Of a stretch of 64,000 nucleotides of DNA, positions 8,144 through 15,677 are shown piece after piece. The notes under the pieces are model-generated. The model was given only the letters and a program-made list of their open reading frames with translations. It did not search any database and had not been told where the DNA came from. Source of the stretch: Leucobacter komagatae (lineage in GTDB: Bacteria > Actinomycetota > Actinomycetes > Actinomycetales > Microbacteriaceae). How positions within the stretch are numbered: the stretch's first letter is position 1; each line of letters opens with the position of its first letter. The position numbers were made by a program, and so were the translations under genes. The stretch spans positions 1-64,000 of the forward strand of contig NZ_JXSQ01000005.1 of NCBI RefSeq assembly GCF_000834055.1, given 5' to 3'.

Positions 8144-8505
8144 GGGTGGCCGCCCGTGACGTGGCGGTTGTAGTCCATCGCGATTCTCACCCAGGCAGCG
8201 AGTTGGTCGCCACCTTCGATCGCCTCTGCCGCGACCTCGATCCACCCCGGCCCCATGTCGCGTCCAGGCCCCATGTCGCGTCCAGGCCCCATCTCGGCCT
8301 GCATCGCCCCCGGCCTGGCGAGCAGCTCAGCGTGCTGCACGCTATCCACTCGCACGAGGAGACCGCCGTCCTTGAGGGCGCTGACGATCATCTTCTCGTT
8401 CACCATCACGGATCTGCCGCCGAACATCGACACCTCGCGCACCACCGGCTCGTCGGCGAGCAGAGCGCGGAGACGTTCGATGAGCGCAGCCTGTTCGGGA
8501 GTCAC
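8140..8505 (-). CDS. TfoX N-terminal domain protein
   Basis: 121 residues, the length of a stand-alone TfoX_N domain. The segment VSMFGGRSVMVNEKMIVSALKDGGLLVRVD is typical of the domain (MFGG turn, then a beta hairpin). TfoX_N is found in competence regulators, but actinobacterial single-domain copies have no proven role. Residues about 68-83 contain three MGPG units separated by RD, made by an 18-bp tandem repeat. Family members usually have one MxGxxMPGW-like segment there, so one unit seems to have been duplicated. The gene lies 13 nt after the SnoaL-like gene and overlaps the DUF2461 start. Confidence 0.85.
   Translation of the reverse strand: MTPEQAALIERLRALLADEPVVREVSMFGGRSVMVNEKMIVSALKDGGLLVRVDSVQHAELLARPGAMQAEMGPGRDMGPGRDMGPGWIEVAAEAIEGGDQLAAWVRIAMDYNRHVTGGHP
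8251..8294. repeat. 18-bp tandem repeat inside TfoX-domain gene
   Basis: Two exact 18-bp units (8251-8268 and 8269-8286, each CCCCATGTCGCGTCCAGG) are followed by a partial third unit. The repeat keeps the frame and adds six residues per unit. Confidence 0.95.
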
Positions 8506-8518
8506 GACAACCTCCGGC

Positions 8519-8878
8519 TCAGGCCTGCGAGGGCGGCCCGTAAGAGAGCCGGTCGAAGATCAGCACGCTCTCCGTGATCTTCCCGCCAGTGACGGTGAAG
8601 TATTCGGCCGCGGGTGTCGTTGAGGTTGCGGCGGTCTGCGGGTAGTAGAACAGCGCGACCCGATCCCCGTCCACGAACTCGGCGATATCGCCGATACCGG
8701 TGAGCATCGGGGCGAAGCCACCGATGAACTCCCGATACGCGTCCTTGCTTTCCAGATCGACCCCCGGGGCGCGGCACCTGATGTCATCCGAGACGCAGCC
8801 CATCGCGGCGTCGATGTCGCCGCTCGTCCACGCCTCGTGGTACTTCCGCACGGTGTCGTAGGCGCTGTGTGTGGTCAT
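8519..8878 (-). CDS. SnoaL-like / NTF2-fold protein
   Basis: 119 residues. The start ATG at 8878 has AGGAG 7 nt upstream. The N-terminus reads YDTVRKYHEAWTSGDIDAAMGCVSDDI, the typical first helices of SnoaL-like/NTF2-fold polyketide cyclase relatives, followed by FVDGDRVALFYY and FTVTGGKITES strands. Such proteins form a conical cavity and bind or isomerise small molecules; the ligand here is unknown. It sits between the SRPBCC gene (46 nt upstream) and the TfoX-domain gene in one operon. Confidence 0.85.
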   Translation of the reverse strand: MTTHSAYDTVRKYHEAWTSGDIDAAMGCVSDDIRCRAPGVDLESKDAYREFIGGFAPMLTGIGDIAEFVDGDRVALFYYPQTAATSTTPAAEYFTVTGGKITESVLIFDRLSYGPPSQA

Positions 8879-8924
8879 GAGGTTCTCCTGTTCGTCGTGC
8901 TGCGAGAGCAGCGAGTGAGCGGGT

Positions 8925-9359
8925 TCAGTCCGGGAGCGGGTGCCAGGGGTCTGGCCCAGCGTCGCCACCGGCTCCGGCGATGGCGAGACGGGGCAGGAAG
9001 TTCGCCCATCCGTCGGCGTGACCGCGCACTTCGGTCTCGGGCAGATCGGAGTGGCAGAGGTCAACACGGGTGCCGCCGTCGATGCGTGTGAGCCGGAACT
9101 CTACCGTCGAAGCTCCTGCGGGAAGATCGTCGCTTCCGGCGAACCCCCACGACACCACCACACGGCTCGGTGGCTCCACGTGCAGATATTCGCCCCGCAC
9201 GGGATGACCAGCGATGACAACGGCGAACCGCCCGCCGGGAGTGGGGTCGAGTTCGGCGTACTGCCCCATCCAGGCCGTCATGCCGTCATTGGTGGTCAAG
9301 TACTCGAACACCGTGTCCGGTGCGGCGGCGATCTCGATGAAGTCGCGGAACTCAGACAT
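8925..9359 (-). CDS. SRPBCC (AHSA1-type) domain protein
   Basis: 144 residues of the START-like SRPBCC fold, AHSA1/polyketide-cyclase-2 type. The N-terminal strand IEIAAAPDTVFEYLT, the PGGRFAVVIAGHPVRGEYL strand pair, VVVSWGF, and the C-terminal helix with HADGWANFLPRL are all present. Its start overlaps the end of the ArsR gene by 8 nt. ArsR-AHSA1 pairs are common; the AHSA1 partner is thought to bind a hydrophobic small molecule, but the ligand here cannot be read from sequence. Confidence 0.9.
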   Translation of the reverse strand: MSEFRDFIEIAAAPDTVFEYLTTNDGMTAWMGQYAELDPTPGGRFAVVIAGHPVRGEYLHVEPPSRVVVSWGFAGSDDLPAGASTVEFRLTRIDGGTRVDLCHSDLPETEVRGHADGWANFLPRLAIAGAGGDAGPDPWHPLPD

Positions 9360-9687
9360 GATCCTCGGCCTCCCGGGCCTCGATCGCAGCCTTCAAATCA
9401 GCGAGCTTCCCGGGCCAGAATTCATCCAGATAGGAGCGCACCGCCGCCAAACCGTCGGTATCGACCGCGAACAGATGACGCGTTCCCTCCCGAGTGCCGA
9501 CCGCGAGTCCGGCTTTGCGGAGCACCCCGAGATGATGCGAGGTCGTCTGCTGCGAAAGACCGACCTCCTGAGCGATCGCGCCGACCGGCTGTGGAGTAGA
9601 TCGGATCACCCGCAGGATCGCCCGCCGGTTCCCGTCGGCCAGCGCACGCAGCGCCAGGTCAAGGTCTGCCACTGCCTCAGCACTCAT
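9352..9687 (-). CDS. ArsR-family transcriptional regulator
   Basis: 111 residues from the ATG at 9687; the extension to 9723 is not conserved in type. It has a winged helix-turn-helix: ALADGNRRAILRVI, GAIAQEVGLSQQTTSHHLGVLRKAGLAVGTREGTRHLFAVD. No metal-binding CxC motif is visible, so it is not a classic arsenic or zinc sensor. It probably represses its own operon; a dyad lies 35 nt upstream. It overlaps the SRPBCC gene, so regulator and effector are made together. Confidence 0.92.
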   Translation of the reverse strand: MSAEAVADLDLALRALADGNRRAILRVIRSTPQPVGAIAQEVGLSQQTTSHHLGVLRKAGLAVGTREGTRHLFAVDTDGLAAVRSYLDEFWPGKLADLKAAIEAREAEDHV

Positions 9688-9721
9688 TCGAAGCCTCCTC
9701 GCCACGGATAACCAAACTAAC

Positions 9722-9737
9722 ACAAATCACTGTTTGT
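9722..9737. promoter_or_regulatory. candidate ArsR operator
   Basis: Inverted repeat ACAAA-N6-TTTGT about 35 nt upstream of the ArsR start, in an AT-rich patch. Its position fits an autoregulatory site. Confidence 0.4.
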
Positions 9738-9856
9738 ACTCACTTTGACATGTGCAGGACTGCTCCACGACGCCACCCCAAGAAGCCTCTCCGTCTGAAT
9801 GAACGTCTGTCACCTTAGGTATTAGGTAAGTACATGAGATAGGCGAGGTGGTCACA

Positions 9857-10168
9857 ATGTATGGAGGCGTGGTCCATTTCCGGGGCACCAGAGCCGATGC
9901 CATGCGCTATGTCGAGGTCGACCGTTCCCGCACCGATGCCTACTACCTGTGTGATGCCATCGGCATCAGCTACACCGGGGACAGCGCCTGGGAAACCGAC
10001 TCTCTGGTGATTGTCGGCGACCAAACGACGCTCTCAGCGTCAACCACAGCGGGCCAGCGCGCCACATGCAGGATACTGCTCGACGGGGAGCGTGAGATCG
10101 CCGCCACCACCGGAGAACCCGGCGAGGCCTTGGCCTGCGAGGCGACAGCTCCAGCGTTCGCCAAATAG
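9857..10168 (+). pseudogene. chimeric remnant: relaxase N-terminus joined to MmpS-like C-terminus
   Basis: 103 codons from an ATG with GAGGTGG upstream. Residues 1-30 (MYGGVVHFRG...YVEVDRSRTDAYYL) match the start of actinobacterial MobF/TraA-type relaxases, which are normally around 1000 residues or more. After ISYTGD the sequence changes: W-x(n)-LSASTTAGQRATCRILLDGEREIAA resembles the C-terminal strand of MmpS-like secreted proteins (the TCKI-VDG-K pattern). No signal peptide or catalytic His cluster exists, so neither parent activity is expected. It is probably a scar of a lost mobile element joined to another gene. It is also possible that it is a real small protein; both similarities are from memory. 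Confidence 0.4.
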
Positions 10169-10449
10169 ACCGGGGCAACCGCCGGGCGCTTGCCGGGCCC
10201 GGCGGCACGGCGCCCAGGGCCACCGCAAGGCCGCGCGTCGCTGGCGGGTGCAAAACTCCCAGGGAACGCAACACACAGGAGCGGTGCGTCACTGCAGTAA
10301 CGAGCGCGCCCGCCAGCGACAGCGTGGAATAGCACGCGGCGGGAAGCCCCGCTCCCAAGCTGAGAGCTGGGGCTATTCTCACCTCTTACATCGCTTTCCC
10401 CCGCGAAGTACCCACGTGATGCACAGACTCCGGGCGCAGGCTGCTTGAA
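10169..10449. other. non-coding stretch, possible element scar
   Basis: About 280 bp without a supported gene between the relaxase-like remnant and the DUF892 gene. A weak hairpin AGCCCCGCT/AGCTGGGGCT lies at 10345-10374 without a U-run. The open frames are Arg-rich and look like out-of-frame reading. Confidence 0.5.
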
Positions 10450-10465
10450 AGAAGTAACTACTTCT
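10450..10465. promoter_or_regulatory. perfect palindrome upstream of DUF892 gene
   Basis: AGAAGTA-AC-TACTTCT is a perfect 7-bp inverted repeat 17 nt before the start codon. It would overlap the transcription start or leader, so it may be an operator. Confidence 0.45.
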
Positions 10466-10482
10466 GGTTAGGAGCATCACCC

Positions 10483-10971
10483 ATGAATCAGCAAGTGTTA
10501 AGCACTCCGGAAGATCTGTTTCGGTACCAGCTTCGGAGCGTTCTCACGATGGAGCACCACTCCCTCGAAGCGCTCGGAGACCTGCACGAAGCAGCATCGG
10601 ATAGCAAAGTGAAGAAGCTCTTCTCACACCACGCGGACGAAACGCGTGAGCAGATCGACAAGATCGGAAAGGTCTTTGCGGCGATCGGTGTCCATGAATC
10701 CTCCGCCCCGTCCCCCGCAACGACGGGCATCAAGGACCAGGCGGCCTCCCTCCTCGGGAAAGCAGAACCGAAACTGCAGAACCAGATCGCGGTGATGAGC
10801 GCGCTTGGCAACGAGCACTTTGAGATAGCGAGCTACGACGGGTTGATCCTGTCGGCAACCGCGCTTGGTCTCAGCGATGCTTCTTCCCTACTGCAGGAGA
10901 ATCTCGACCAAGAGGTCCACACAAGCAAGGAGCTCAGGGATGTCCTCAAAGATCTCCTCTCCTCCAGCTAG
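10483..10971 (+). CDS. DUF892 (YciE/YciF-type) ferritin-like protein
   Basis: 162 residues. The start is set by TTAGGAG 8 nt upstream. The family is a four-helix ferritin-like bundle induced by stress in enterobacteria. Helices with LTMEHHSLEALGDLHEAA, FSHHADETREQIDKI and GNEHFEIASYDGL carry the Glu/His pattern of a di-metal site (ExxH-type residues). The linker after residue 70 holds TTGIKDQAASLLG. It is followed 55 nt later by a small acidic protein on the same strand. Confidence 0.88.
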   Translation: MNQQVLSTPEDLFRYQLRSVLTMEHHSLEALGDLHEAASDSKVKKLFSHHADETREQIDKIGKVFAAIGVHESSAPSPATTGIKDQAASLLGKAEPKLQNQIAVMSALGNEHFEIASYDGLILSATALGLSDASSLLQENLDQEVHTSKELRDVLKDLLSSS

Positions 10972-11026
10972 CGGACGGCCGAAGCCGCGTCCGCCCAAGT
11001 CCCCCGACAGAGCACAGGAGCAACCG

Positions 11027-11194
11027 ATGAAAGAGAAGAAGCACGAGAGCGAAGAGACGCTCGATGAGCCAGTGATGGACGGTTCAACCGAGGAAGAAGC
11101 AAGCAACGTCGACCCGAGAAAAGGACAGAGCGACCCTGCGCTGATCCGTCACCCCGAAAAGGACGACAAGACCTCCGCACCCTACAACCTGTAG
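11027..11194 (+). CDS. small highly charged protein, unknown
   Basis: 55 residues from an ATG with ACAGGAG 6 nt upstream. It is rich in Glu, Asp and Lys (MKEKKHESEETLDEP at the N-terminus, HPEKDDKTSAPYNL at the end), has no hydrophobic core and is probably disordered. It lies between the DUF892 gene and a strong hairpin, so it belongs to the same transcript and may share the stress response. I do not recognise a family. Confidence 0.7.
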   Translation: MKEKKHESEETLDEPVMDGSTEEEASNVDPRKGQSDPALIRHPEKDDKTSAPYNL

Positions 11195-11207
11195 CACCCA
11201 CCCCAGG

Positions 11208-11258
11208 GCGCACGTTGAGGACCTCCCCGCGGATGCGGGACCGGCCCTCAACGTGCGC
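11208..11258 (+). terminator. terminator after DUF892 operon
   Basis: A perfect 13-bp stem GCGCACGTTGAGG/CCTCAACGTGCGC encloses an inner CCCCGC/GCGGGA hairpin. It starts 14 nt after the stop codon. Confidence 0.85.
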
Positions 11259-11301
11259 TTCGGCGCGGTGGTGGCGACCTGGTGGGAGGCGCACCCCGCG
11301 C

Positions 11302-11307
11302 TACGCT
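11302..11307 (+). promoter_or_regulatory. -10 hexamer, leaderless promoter of FAD oxidoreductase
   Basis: TACGCT, 7 nt before the ATG at 11315; no Shine-Dalgarno. This decides the start over the upstream ATG at 11282, which lies next to the terminator. Confidence 0.5.
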
Positions 11308-11314
11308 TGCGAGC

Positions 11315-12445
11315 ATGGAAACGATGCCAAGCGCAGCCGAGGTCTCCCCTCCCGCGGACACGGCAGCCGCCCAACGCTCGCACGCGCGCGGCAAGTCTCT
11401 CGTGGCCGCCGACGTTCTCGTCGTCGGGGCGGGAGTCGTCGGCGCCTCAATCGCCTACCACCTGGCGCGAGCCGGGCGAGCGGTGACCGTCGTCGAGCGC
11501 GGCGAGGTCGGGGGCGGGGTCACGAGCGCTTCGTTCGGGTGGGTCGGGCTCGCCAAAAGCGAGGCGAAGGCGTACGCGGAGCCGCTGCGAGCGAGCGCCG
11601 CCGCCGAGTTCGCTCGGCTGCGCCGTGAGGATCTTGCGCCGTTCGGGCTGCGCGAGTGCGGCGCGATTTCGTGGGAGCCCACTGAGGACGAGACCCGCGC
11701 GTTCGTGGCCGAGCACCGGGCGATCGGACACGATATCGAGCTCATTGCACGCGAAGAGGTGCTCGCACGCGAACCGGGGCTCCGCACGGCGCCCGCGCTC
11801 GCCGCATACGCGAGGGGCGACGCCGCGGTGGATCCGAGCTCCCTCGCCCGCTCGCTGATCGCAGCAGCAGCCGCGCACGGTGCGCACATCATGACGGCCA
11901 CCGGGGTCACCGAGCTCCTGCGGGAGGACGGTTCAGTCACCGGTGCCCTGACTTCGCGCGGCGCCATCCATGCAGGGACGGTCGTGCTCGCCGCAGGAAC
12001 GGCGACGCCCGCGCTCGCCGCAACGCTCGATCCTGCGAGTGGCGGCGCAGCCAGCCCGACGCTCGCCGTCGACGCCTCCCCCAGTTGCCTGCTCACGTTC
12101 GCGACGCCGGAGCCGCTCGTGCGCGGGATCCTGTCGACGCCAGCGTTCGAGCTCAGGCAGCGGGACGCGACAACGCTTCTCGCCGCAGAGGACGTGCCCA
12201 ACGGATTCGGCGGCGCCCCGGCCGAGCTCGCCGCCGAGACGCTGGCCGGGATCAGGAGCGGCCTCGCAGGCGGCGCTGAGGTCACGCTCATAGACGCGCG
12301 GATCGGGGATCGGCCGACGCCGCGAGCGGGAACGCCCCTGCTCGGATTCGTTCCCGGTGTTGCGGGGCTCTACATCTCAGTAGCGCACCCAGGCGTGATC
12401 CTCTCGGCGGCTATCGGCCGGCGAGCCGCCGAGGAGCTCGCCTAG
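11315..12445 (+). CDS. FAD-dependent oxidoreductase (DAO family)
   Basis: 376 residues. After a short polar leader, VLVVGAGVVGASIAYHLARAG is the Rossmann GxGxxG motif, and VVERGEVGGGVTSASFGWVG follows. Later GAIHAGTVVLAAGTATPAL and the C-terminal LGFVPGVAGLYISVAHPGVILSAAIG match the DAO fold of D-amino-acid or sarcosine/glycine oxidase-type enzymes, which oxidise amines with FAD. The substrate is unknown. A threonine/serine dehydratase gene lies 150 nt downstream on the same strand, which suggests amino-acid catabolism. Confidence 0.88.
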   Translation: METMPSAAEVSPPADTAAAQRSHARGKSLVAADVLVVGAGVVGASIAYHLARAGRAVTVVERGEVGGGVTSASFGWVGLAKSEAKAYAEPLRASAAAEFARLRREDLAPFGLRECGAISWEPTEDETRAFVAEHRAIGHDIELIAREEVLAREPGLRTAPALAAYARGDAAVDPSSLARSLIAAAAAHGAHIMTATGVTELLREDGSVTGALTSRGAIHAGTVVLAAGTATPALAATLDPASGGAASPTLAVDASPSCLLTFATPEPLVRGILSTPAFELRQRDATTLLAAEDVPNGFGGAPAELAAETLAGIRSGLAGGAEVTLIDARIGDRPTPRAGTPLLGFVPGVAGLYISVAHPGVILSAAIGRRAAEELA

Positions 12446-12595
12446 CCACCCCACACCCCGGGTCACGCACCACGCCGGTCCGGCTGGCAGCTCCGCCGGC
12501 GACACCCCGCACCCCCGACGATCCGCGGCCCCGCTTTATAGAATTGGCAGGCACCGCCGCACCGACGGCGGCGAGTCATGCACAAGGAGTCCATC

Positions 12596-13556
12596 ATGCT
12601 CACCATTGCCGACGTCGAAGCGGCTCAGCACCGCACAGCGCCCCACGTGCGCACGACCCCACTCATCCGGGTGGAACCGATTGGAGGGGCGGATGTCTGG
12701 CTCAAGGCCGAGTACATGCAGCGCTGCGGCGTGTTCAAGACCCGCGGCGCGTTCAACAGGCAGCTTGCGGCACGCGAGCGCGGCGAGCTCGACCCCGCCG
12801 TCGGCATTGTCGCCGCCTCCGGAGGCAACGCTGGGCTCGCAAACGCGTTCGTCGCAGCGCAGCTCGGTGTGCCCGCGACAGTGTTCCTCCCCGAGGGCGC
12901 GCCCCGCGTCAAGGTGGATCGCCTCACGCAGTACGGCGCGACAGTCGTGCAGCACGGGAGCGAGTATGCGGAGGCCTTCGAGGCCGCCCAGCGGCACGTC
13001 ACGGCAACCGGGGCGCTGTTCTGCCATGCCTATGACCAGCGGGACATCGTCGCGGGTGCGGGCGTCATCGGGCTCGAGATCGTCGCGGATCTGCCCGACG
13101 TCGACACGATCGTCGTCGCGGTTGGCGGAGGCGGCCTGTATGCCGGCGTCGCGGCTGTTGCCCGCGCACACGGCGTCAGGGTCGTCGCCGTCGAACCGGA
13201 GAGCATCCCGACGCTCAGGTCCGCGATGAGCGCTGGCGGCCCCGTCGATATCGCGGTCTCCGGCGTCGCCGCAGACTCGCTCGGTGCGAGGCGGATCGGC
13301 GAACACGGCTGGGCTGCCGCCGCTGCGGAGGCACCGGTGAGCGTGCTCGTGGATGACACCGCAATCCTCGCGGCCAGGCACACGCTGTGGCAGGAGTACA
13401 GGATTCCCGCGGAGACGGGAGCGGCTGCGGCCTACGCGGCCCTCACCTCGGGTGCCTACCGTCCGGAACCTGGCGAGCGCGTCGCGGTGATCAACTGCGG
13501 TGCGAACACCGACGCAGCGACGCTCGACGCCCCCCGTCGCGACGCTGCTCGGCTAG
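12596..13556 (+). CDS. PLP-dependent threonine/serine dehydratase, apparent frameshift near 3' end
   Basis: The start ATG at 12596 has AAGGAG 7 nt upstream. Fold-type II PLP enzymes of this kind deaminate threonine or serine to 2-oxo acids. The PLP lysine is in CGVFKTRGAF (K48), the phosphate- and substrate-loop is ASGGNAGLAN, and the Gly loop is AVGGGGLYAGVA; VINCGAN near the end is the usual PLP-ring contact. The frame then misses its stop: after NTDAATLDAP it reads on for about 150 codons to 14017. If one C is removed from the run of six at 13530-13535, the frame ends DAPVATLLG-stop at 13556, a normal family ending (319 residues). So the gene has a one-base insertion, a variable C-tract or a sequencing error. 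No regulatory ACT domain is present. Confidence 0.85.
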
Positions 13557-13699
13557 TCGGCCTGATCAGCGGCAAGCCCGGCACACGCGGCGCCGCGCAC
13601 GCTCCCGCGGGAGATGAGCGCGGGGCCGCCGCGTGCCGTTACTGGCAGCGACGCCGCGCGAGCATCGGCCGCTCGGCGTCGCTGCTGTTCGAGACGGTG

Positions 13700-13972
13700 T
13701 TACTTCTCGTTACCGAAGGAGTCGTCGAGCTTCTGCTTGATCTCCTCGACCTTTGCCGAGTGGGAGCCGCCGGTGATCTTGTTCGCGACGTCAGCGAGCG
13801 ATCCGAGCACCTTGTCGCTGACTTCCTCAGCCTTGTCGCTCTTGAGCGCGCCCTTGATCTTGTCGGCGTTGTCCGTCACGAACTCTTTCGCCTTACCAGC
13901 GGTATCCGTGACGAAGTCCTTCGCCTTGTCAGCAGCCTCCGCCGCCTGCTTCCCCAAATCTTCGTTGGCCAT
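13700..13972 (-). CDS. small helical protein, Rv0909/MT0933 antitoxin-like
   Basis: 90 residues from the ATG at 13972, with AAAGGG upstream. The sequence is repetitive and helical: AADKAKDFVTDTAGKAKEFVTDNADKIKGALKSDKAEEVSDKV, ending with KVEEIKQKLDDSFGNEK. The repeated (A/K)xK(E/D)FVTD units and the later GSHSAKVEEIKQKL resemble the MT0933-type antitoxin family and also LEA/CsbD-like stress proteins. No toxin gene is adjacent: the upstream gene is mgtE, divergent. The extra-long reading of the dehydratase frame would run antisense through this gene. Confidence 0.8.
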   Translation of the reverse strand: MANEDLGKQAAEAADKAKDFVTDTAGKAKEFVTDNADKIKGALKSDKAEEVSDKVLGSLADVANKITGGSHSAKVEEIKQKLDDSFGNEK

Positions 13973-14307
13973 GAGTGCACCCTTTCGGAAAGGGCGCCGA
14001 TCGTTTCGGCGCACTGATTGCATTATGCACTGGTCTTGCACAGACAACAACAAGATTTTCGCCAAGCTTCCCTGGGTGAAACCGCTGCCACACCGCAGTC
14101 CAACCCACCGGGACCCTGAAGTCGTCGCCAGCCGCTCTGATAGCGTTAGCGTGTTCAGCCGCGCCGCCGCAGCCAAATCGCGTCGGGCTCGCCCGCGTGA
14201 GCGGCATCGCAGTGGCCTGGTGCACACACGCATCACCTCCGTGCCGCACGCGGCGCAACTTCGCGGATTCGCCCCGTCGGGCGACTCGCGCCAGAAGGGA
14301 CAGTGCA
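13973..14307. other. divergent intergenic region before mgtE
   Basis: About 335 bp between divergent genes, with no believable ORF. It should hold both promoters. I looked for an M-box-type magnesium riboswitch before mgtE and could not see one. Confidence 0.5.
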
Positions 14308-15660
14308 GTGAAAGAGACAGTCGACCAGCGCGAACTTGAGAGCCGCATACTGAAGCTGCTCGCCGACGAGGACCTCAAGGAACTCGGCCACACGGTGCAG
14401 GATGTCGCGCCGGAAGACATTGTCCTCACGCTCGAGCGGCTCACTGAGAACCAGCGAGCAATCGTGTTTCGTCTGCTCCACAAAGACGAAGCACTCGAGG
14501 TATTCGAGGCGCTCGACCCCTCCGTGCAGAGCGACCTCGTCCACGGCCTGCGAGACACAGAGGTAGCGGAGCTCTTCGAGGGCCTCGACCCAGACGATCG
14601 AGTCTGGCTGCTCGACGAACTCCCTGCGACACTCGCCCCGAAGCTCCTCCTCGGCCTCTCCGACAGGGAGAAGCGACTCACCGCAGTCGTCCTCGGCTAC
14701 CCCCAGGACTCCGTAGGCAGGCGCATGACGCCCGAGTACGTGACGACACGTATGGACTACACCGTCGCAGACACCATGGTGCGCCTGCGCGATCGCATCG
14801 ATGACGCTGAGACGATCTACCTGCTTCCAGTGCTCGACGACGCGCGGCACGTGGCGGGCGTCGTGAGCTTGCGCGATCTCATCGCAGCAAACCCAGACGA
14901 TGTCATCGCCAACATCATGAGCGAAGCCCAGAGCGTTCGCGCCAGCGACGATGCGGAACACGCCGCACGAAAGCTCACTGAGGCAGGATTCGTCGCCATT
15001 CCCGTCGTTGACAGCGAACGCCGACTCGTCGGTCTCCTCACATTTGATGACGCGATGCGGATCATCGAGAACGAGGAGAGCGAGGACTCCGCCAGGCAGG
15101 GCGGCGTCGAGCCCCTCAGGCGCCCATACTTCGCGACGCCGATCATGCAGCTCGTCCGCAGCCGTGTCGTCTGGCTGCTCGTGCTCGCCGTCGGCGCGAC
15201 GCTCACGGTGCAGGTCCTCGACGTGTTCGAGGGGACCCTCGCCGAGGTGACAGTGCTCGCACTGTTTGTCCCGCTCCTCATCGGAACAGGTGGCAACACC
15301 GGCAACCAGGCTGCGACAACAGTCACGCGCGCACTTGCGCTTGGCGATGTCCGCGCCCGCGACCTTGCCAGAGTGCTCGGCCGCGAAGCCAGGGTCGGCC
15401 TCATGCTCGGCCTGCTACTTGGCACGCTCGGCTTGGTGCTCGCTGGCTTTGTCTACAGCTGGCAGATCGGCGCGGTCATCGGCCTCACACTCGTCGCGAT
15501 CTGCACGGTCGCAGCGACGATCGGAGGCATCATGCCGCTCATCGCGCGCTGGGTGAAGGTCGACCCAGCCGTGTTCTCAAACCCGTTCATCTCCACGTTC
15601 GTCGACGCGAGTGGACTCATCATCTACTTCCTCATCGCGCGCGCAATCCTTGGCCTCTGA
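14308..15660 (+). CDS. mgtE: magnesium transporter MgtE
   Basis: 450 residues from the GTG at 14308, which has AGAAGGGA 7-8 nt upstream; the earlier ATG at 14197 gives a non-homologous head. MgtE is a homodimeric, Mg2+-gated channel. The N-terminal superhelical domain (about 10-125) has FEALDPSVQSDLVHGL and LFEGLDPDDRVWLLDELP. Two CBS domains follow (about 130-260), with YLLPVLDDARHVAGVVSLRDL and AIPVVDSERRLVGLLTFDDA. Five membrane helices fill 290-450, with the pore motif GGNTGNQAATTVTRALALGD. The Mg2+-sensing role of the N and CBS domains is known from the family. No partner gene is adjacent. Confidence 0.96.
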   Translation: MKETVDQRELESRILKLLADEDLKELGHTVQDVAPEDIVLTLERLTENQRAIVFRLLHKDEALEVFEALDPSVQSDLVHGLRDTEVAELFEGLDPDDRVWLLDELPATLAPKLLLGLSDREKRLTAVVLGYPQDSVGRRMTPEYVTTRMDYTVADTMVRLRDRIDDAETIYLLPVLDDARHVAGVVSLRDLIAANPDDVIANIMSEAQSVRASDDAEHAARKLTEAGFVAIPVVDSERRLVGLLTFDDAMRIIENEESEDSARQGGVEPLRRPYFATPIMQLVRSRVVWLLVLAVGATLTVQVLDVFEGTLAEVTVLALFVPLLIGTGGNTGNQAATTVTRALALGDVRARDLARVLGREARVGLMLGLLLGTLGLVLAGFVYSWQIGAVIGLTLVAICTVAATIGGIMPLIARWVKVDPAVFSNPFISTFVDASGLIIYFLIARAILGL

Positions 15661-15677
15661 CCGGGCGCCCATCTGGG

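Noticed and set aside
10345-10374. Hairpin AGCCCCGCT/AGCTGGGGCT as a terminator
   Set aside because: It has a bulge and no U-run on either strand, and no believable gene ends just before it.
13973-14307. Possible M-box magnesium riboswitch before mgtE
   Set aside because: I could not find the conserved loops or a terminator hairpin; the position alone is not enough.
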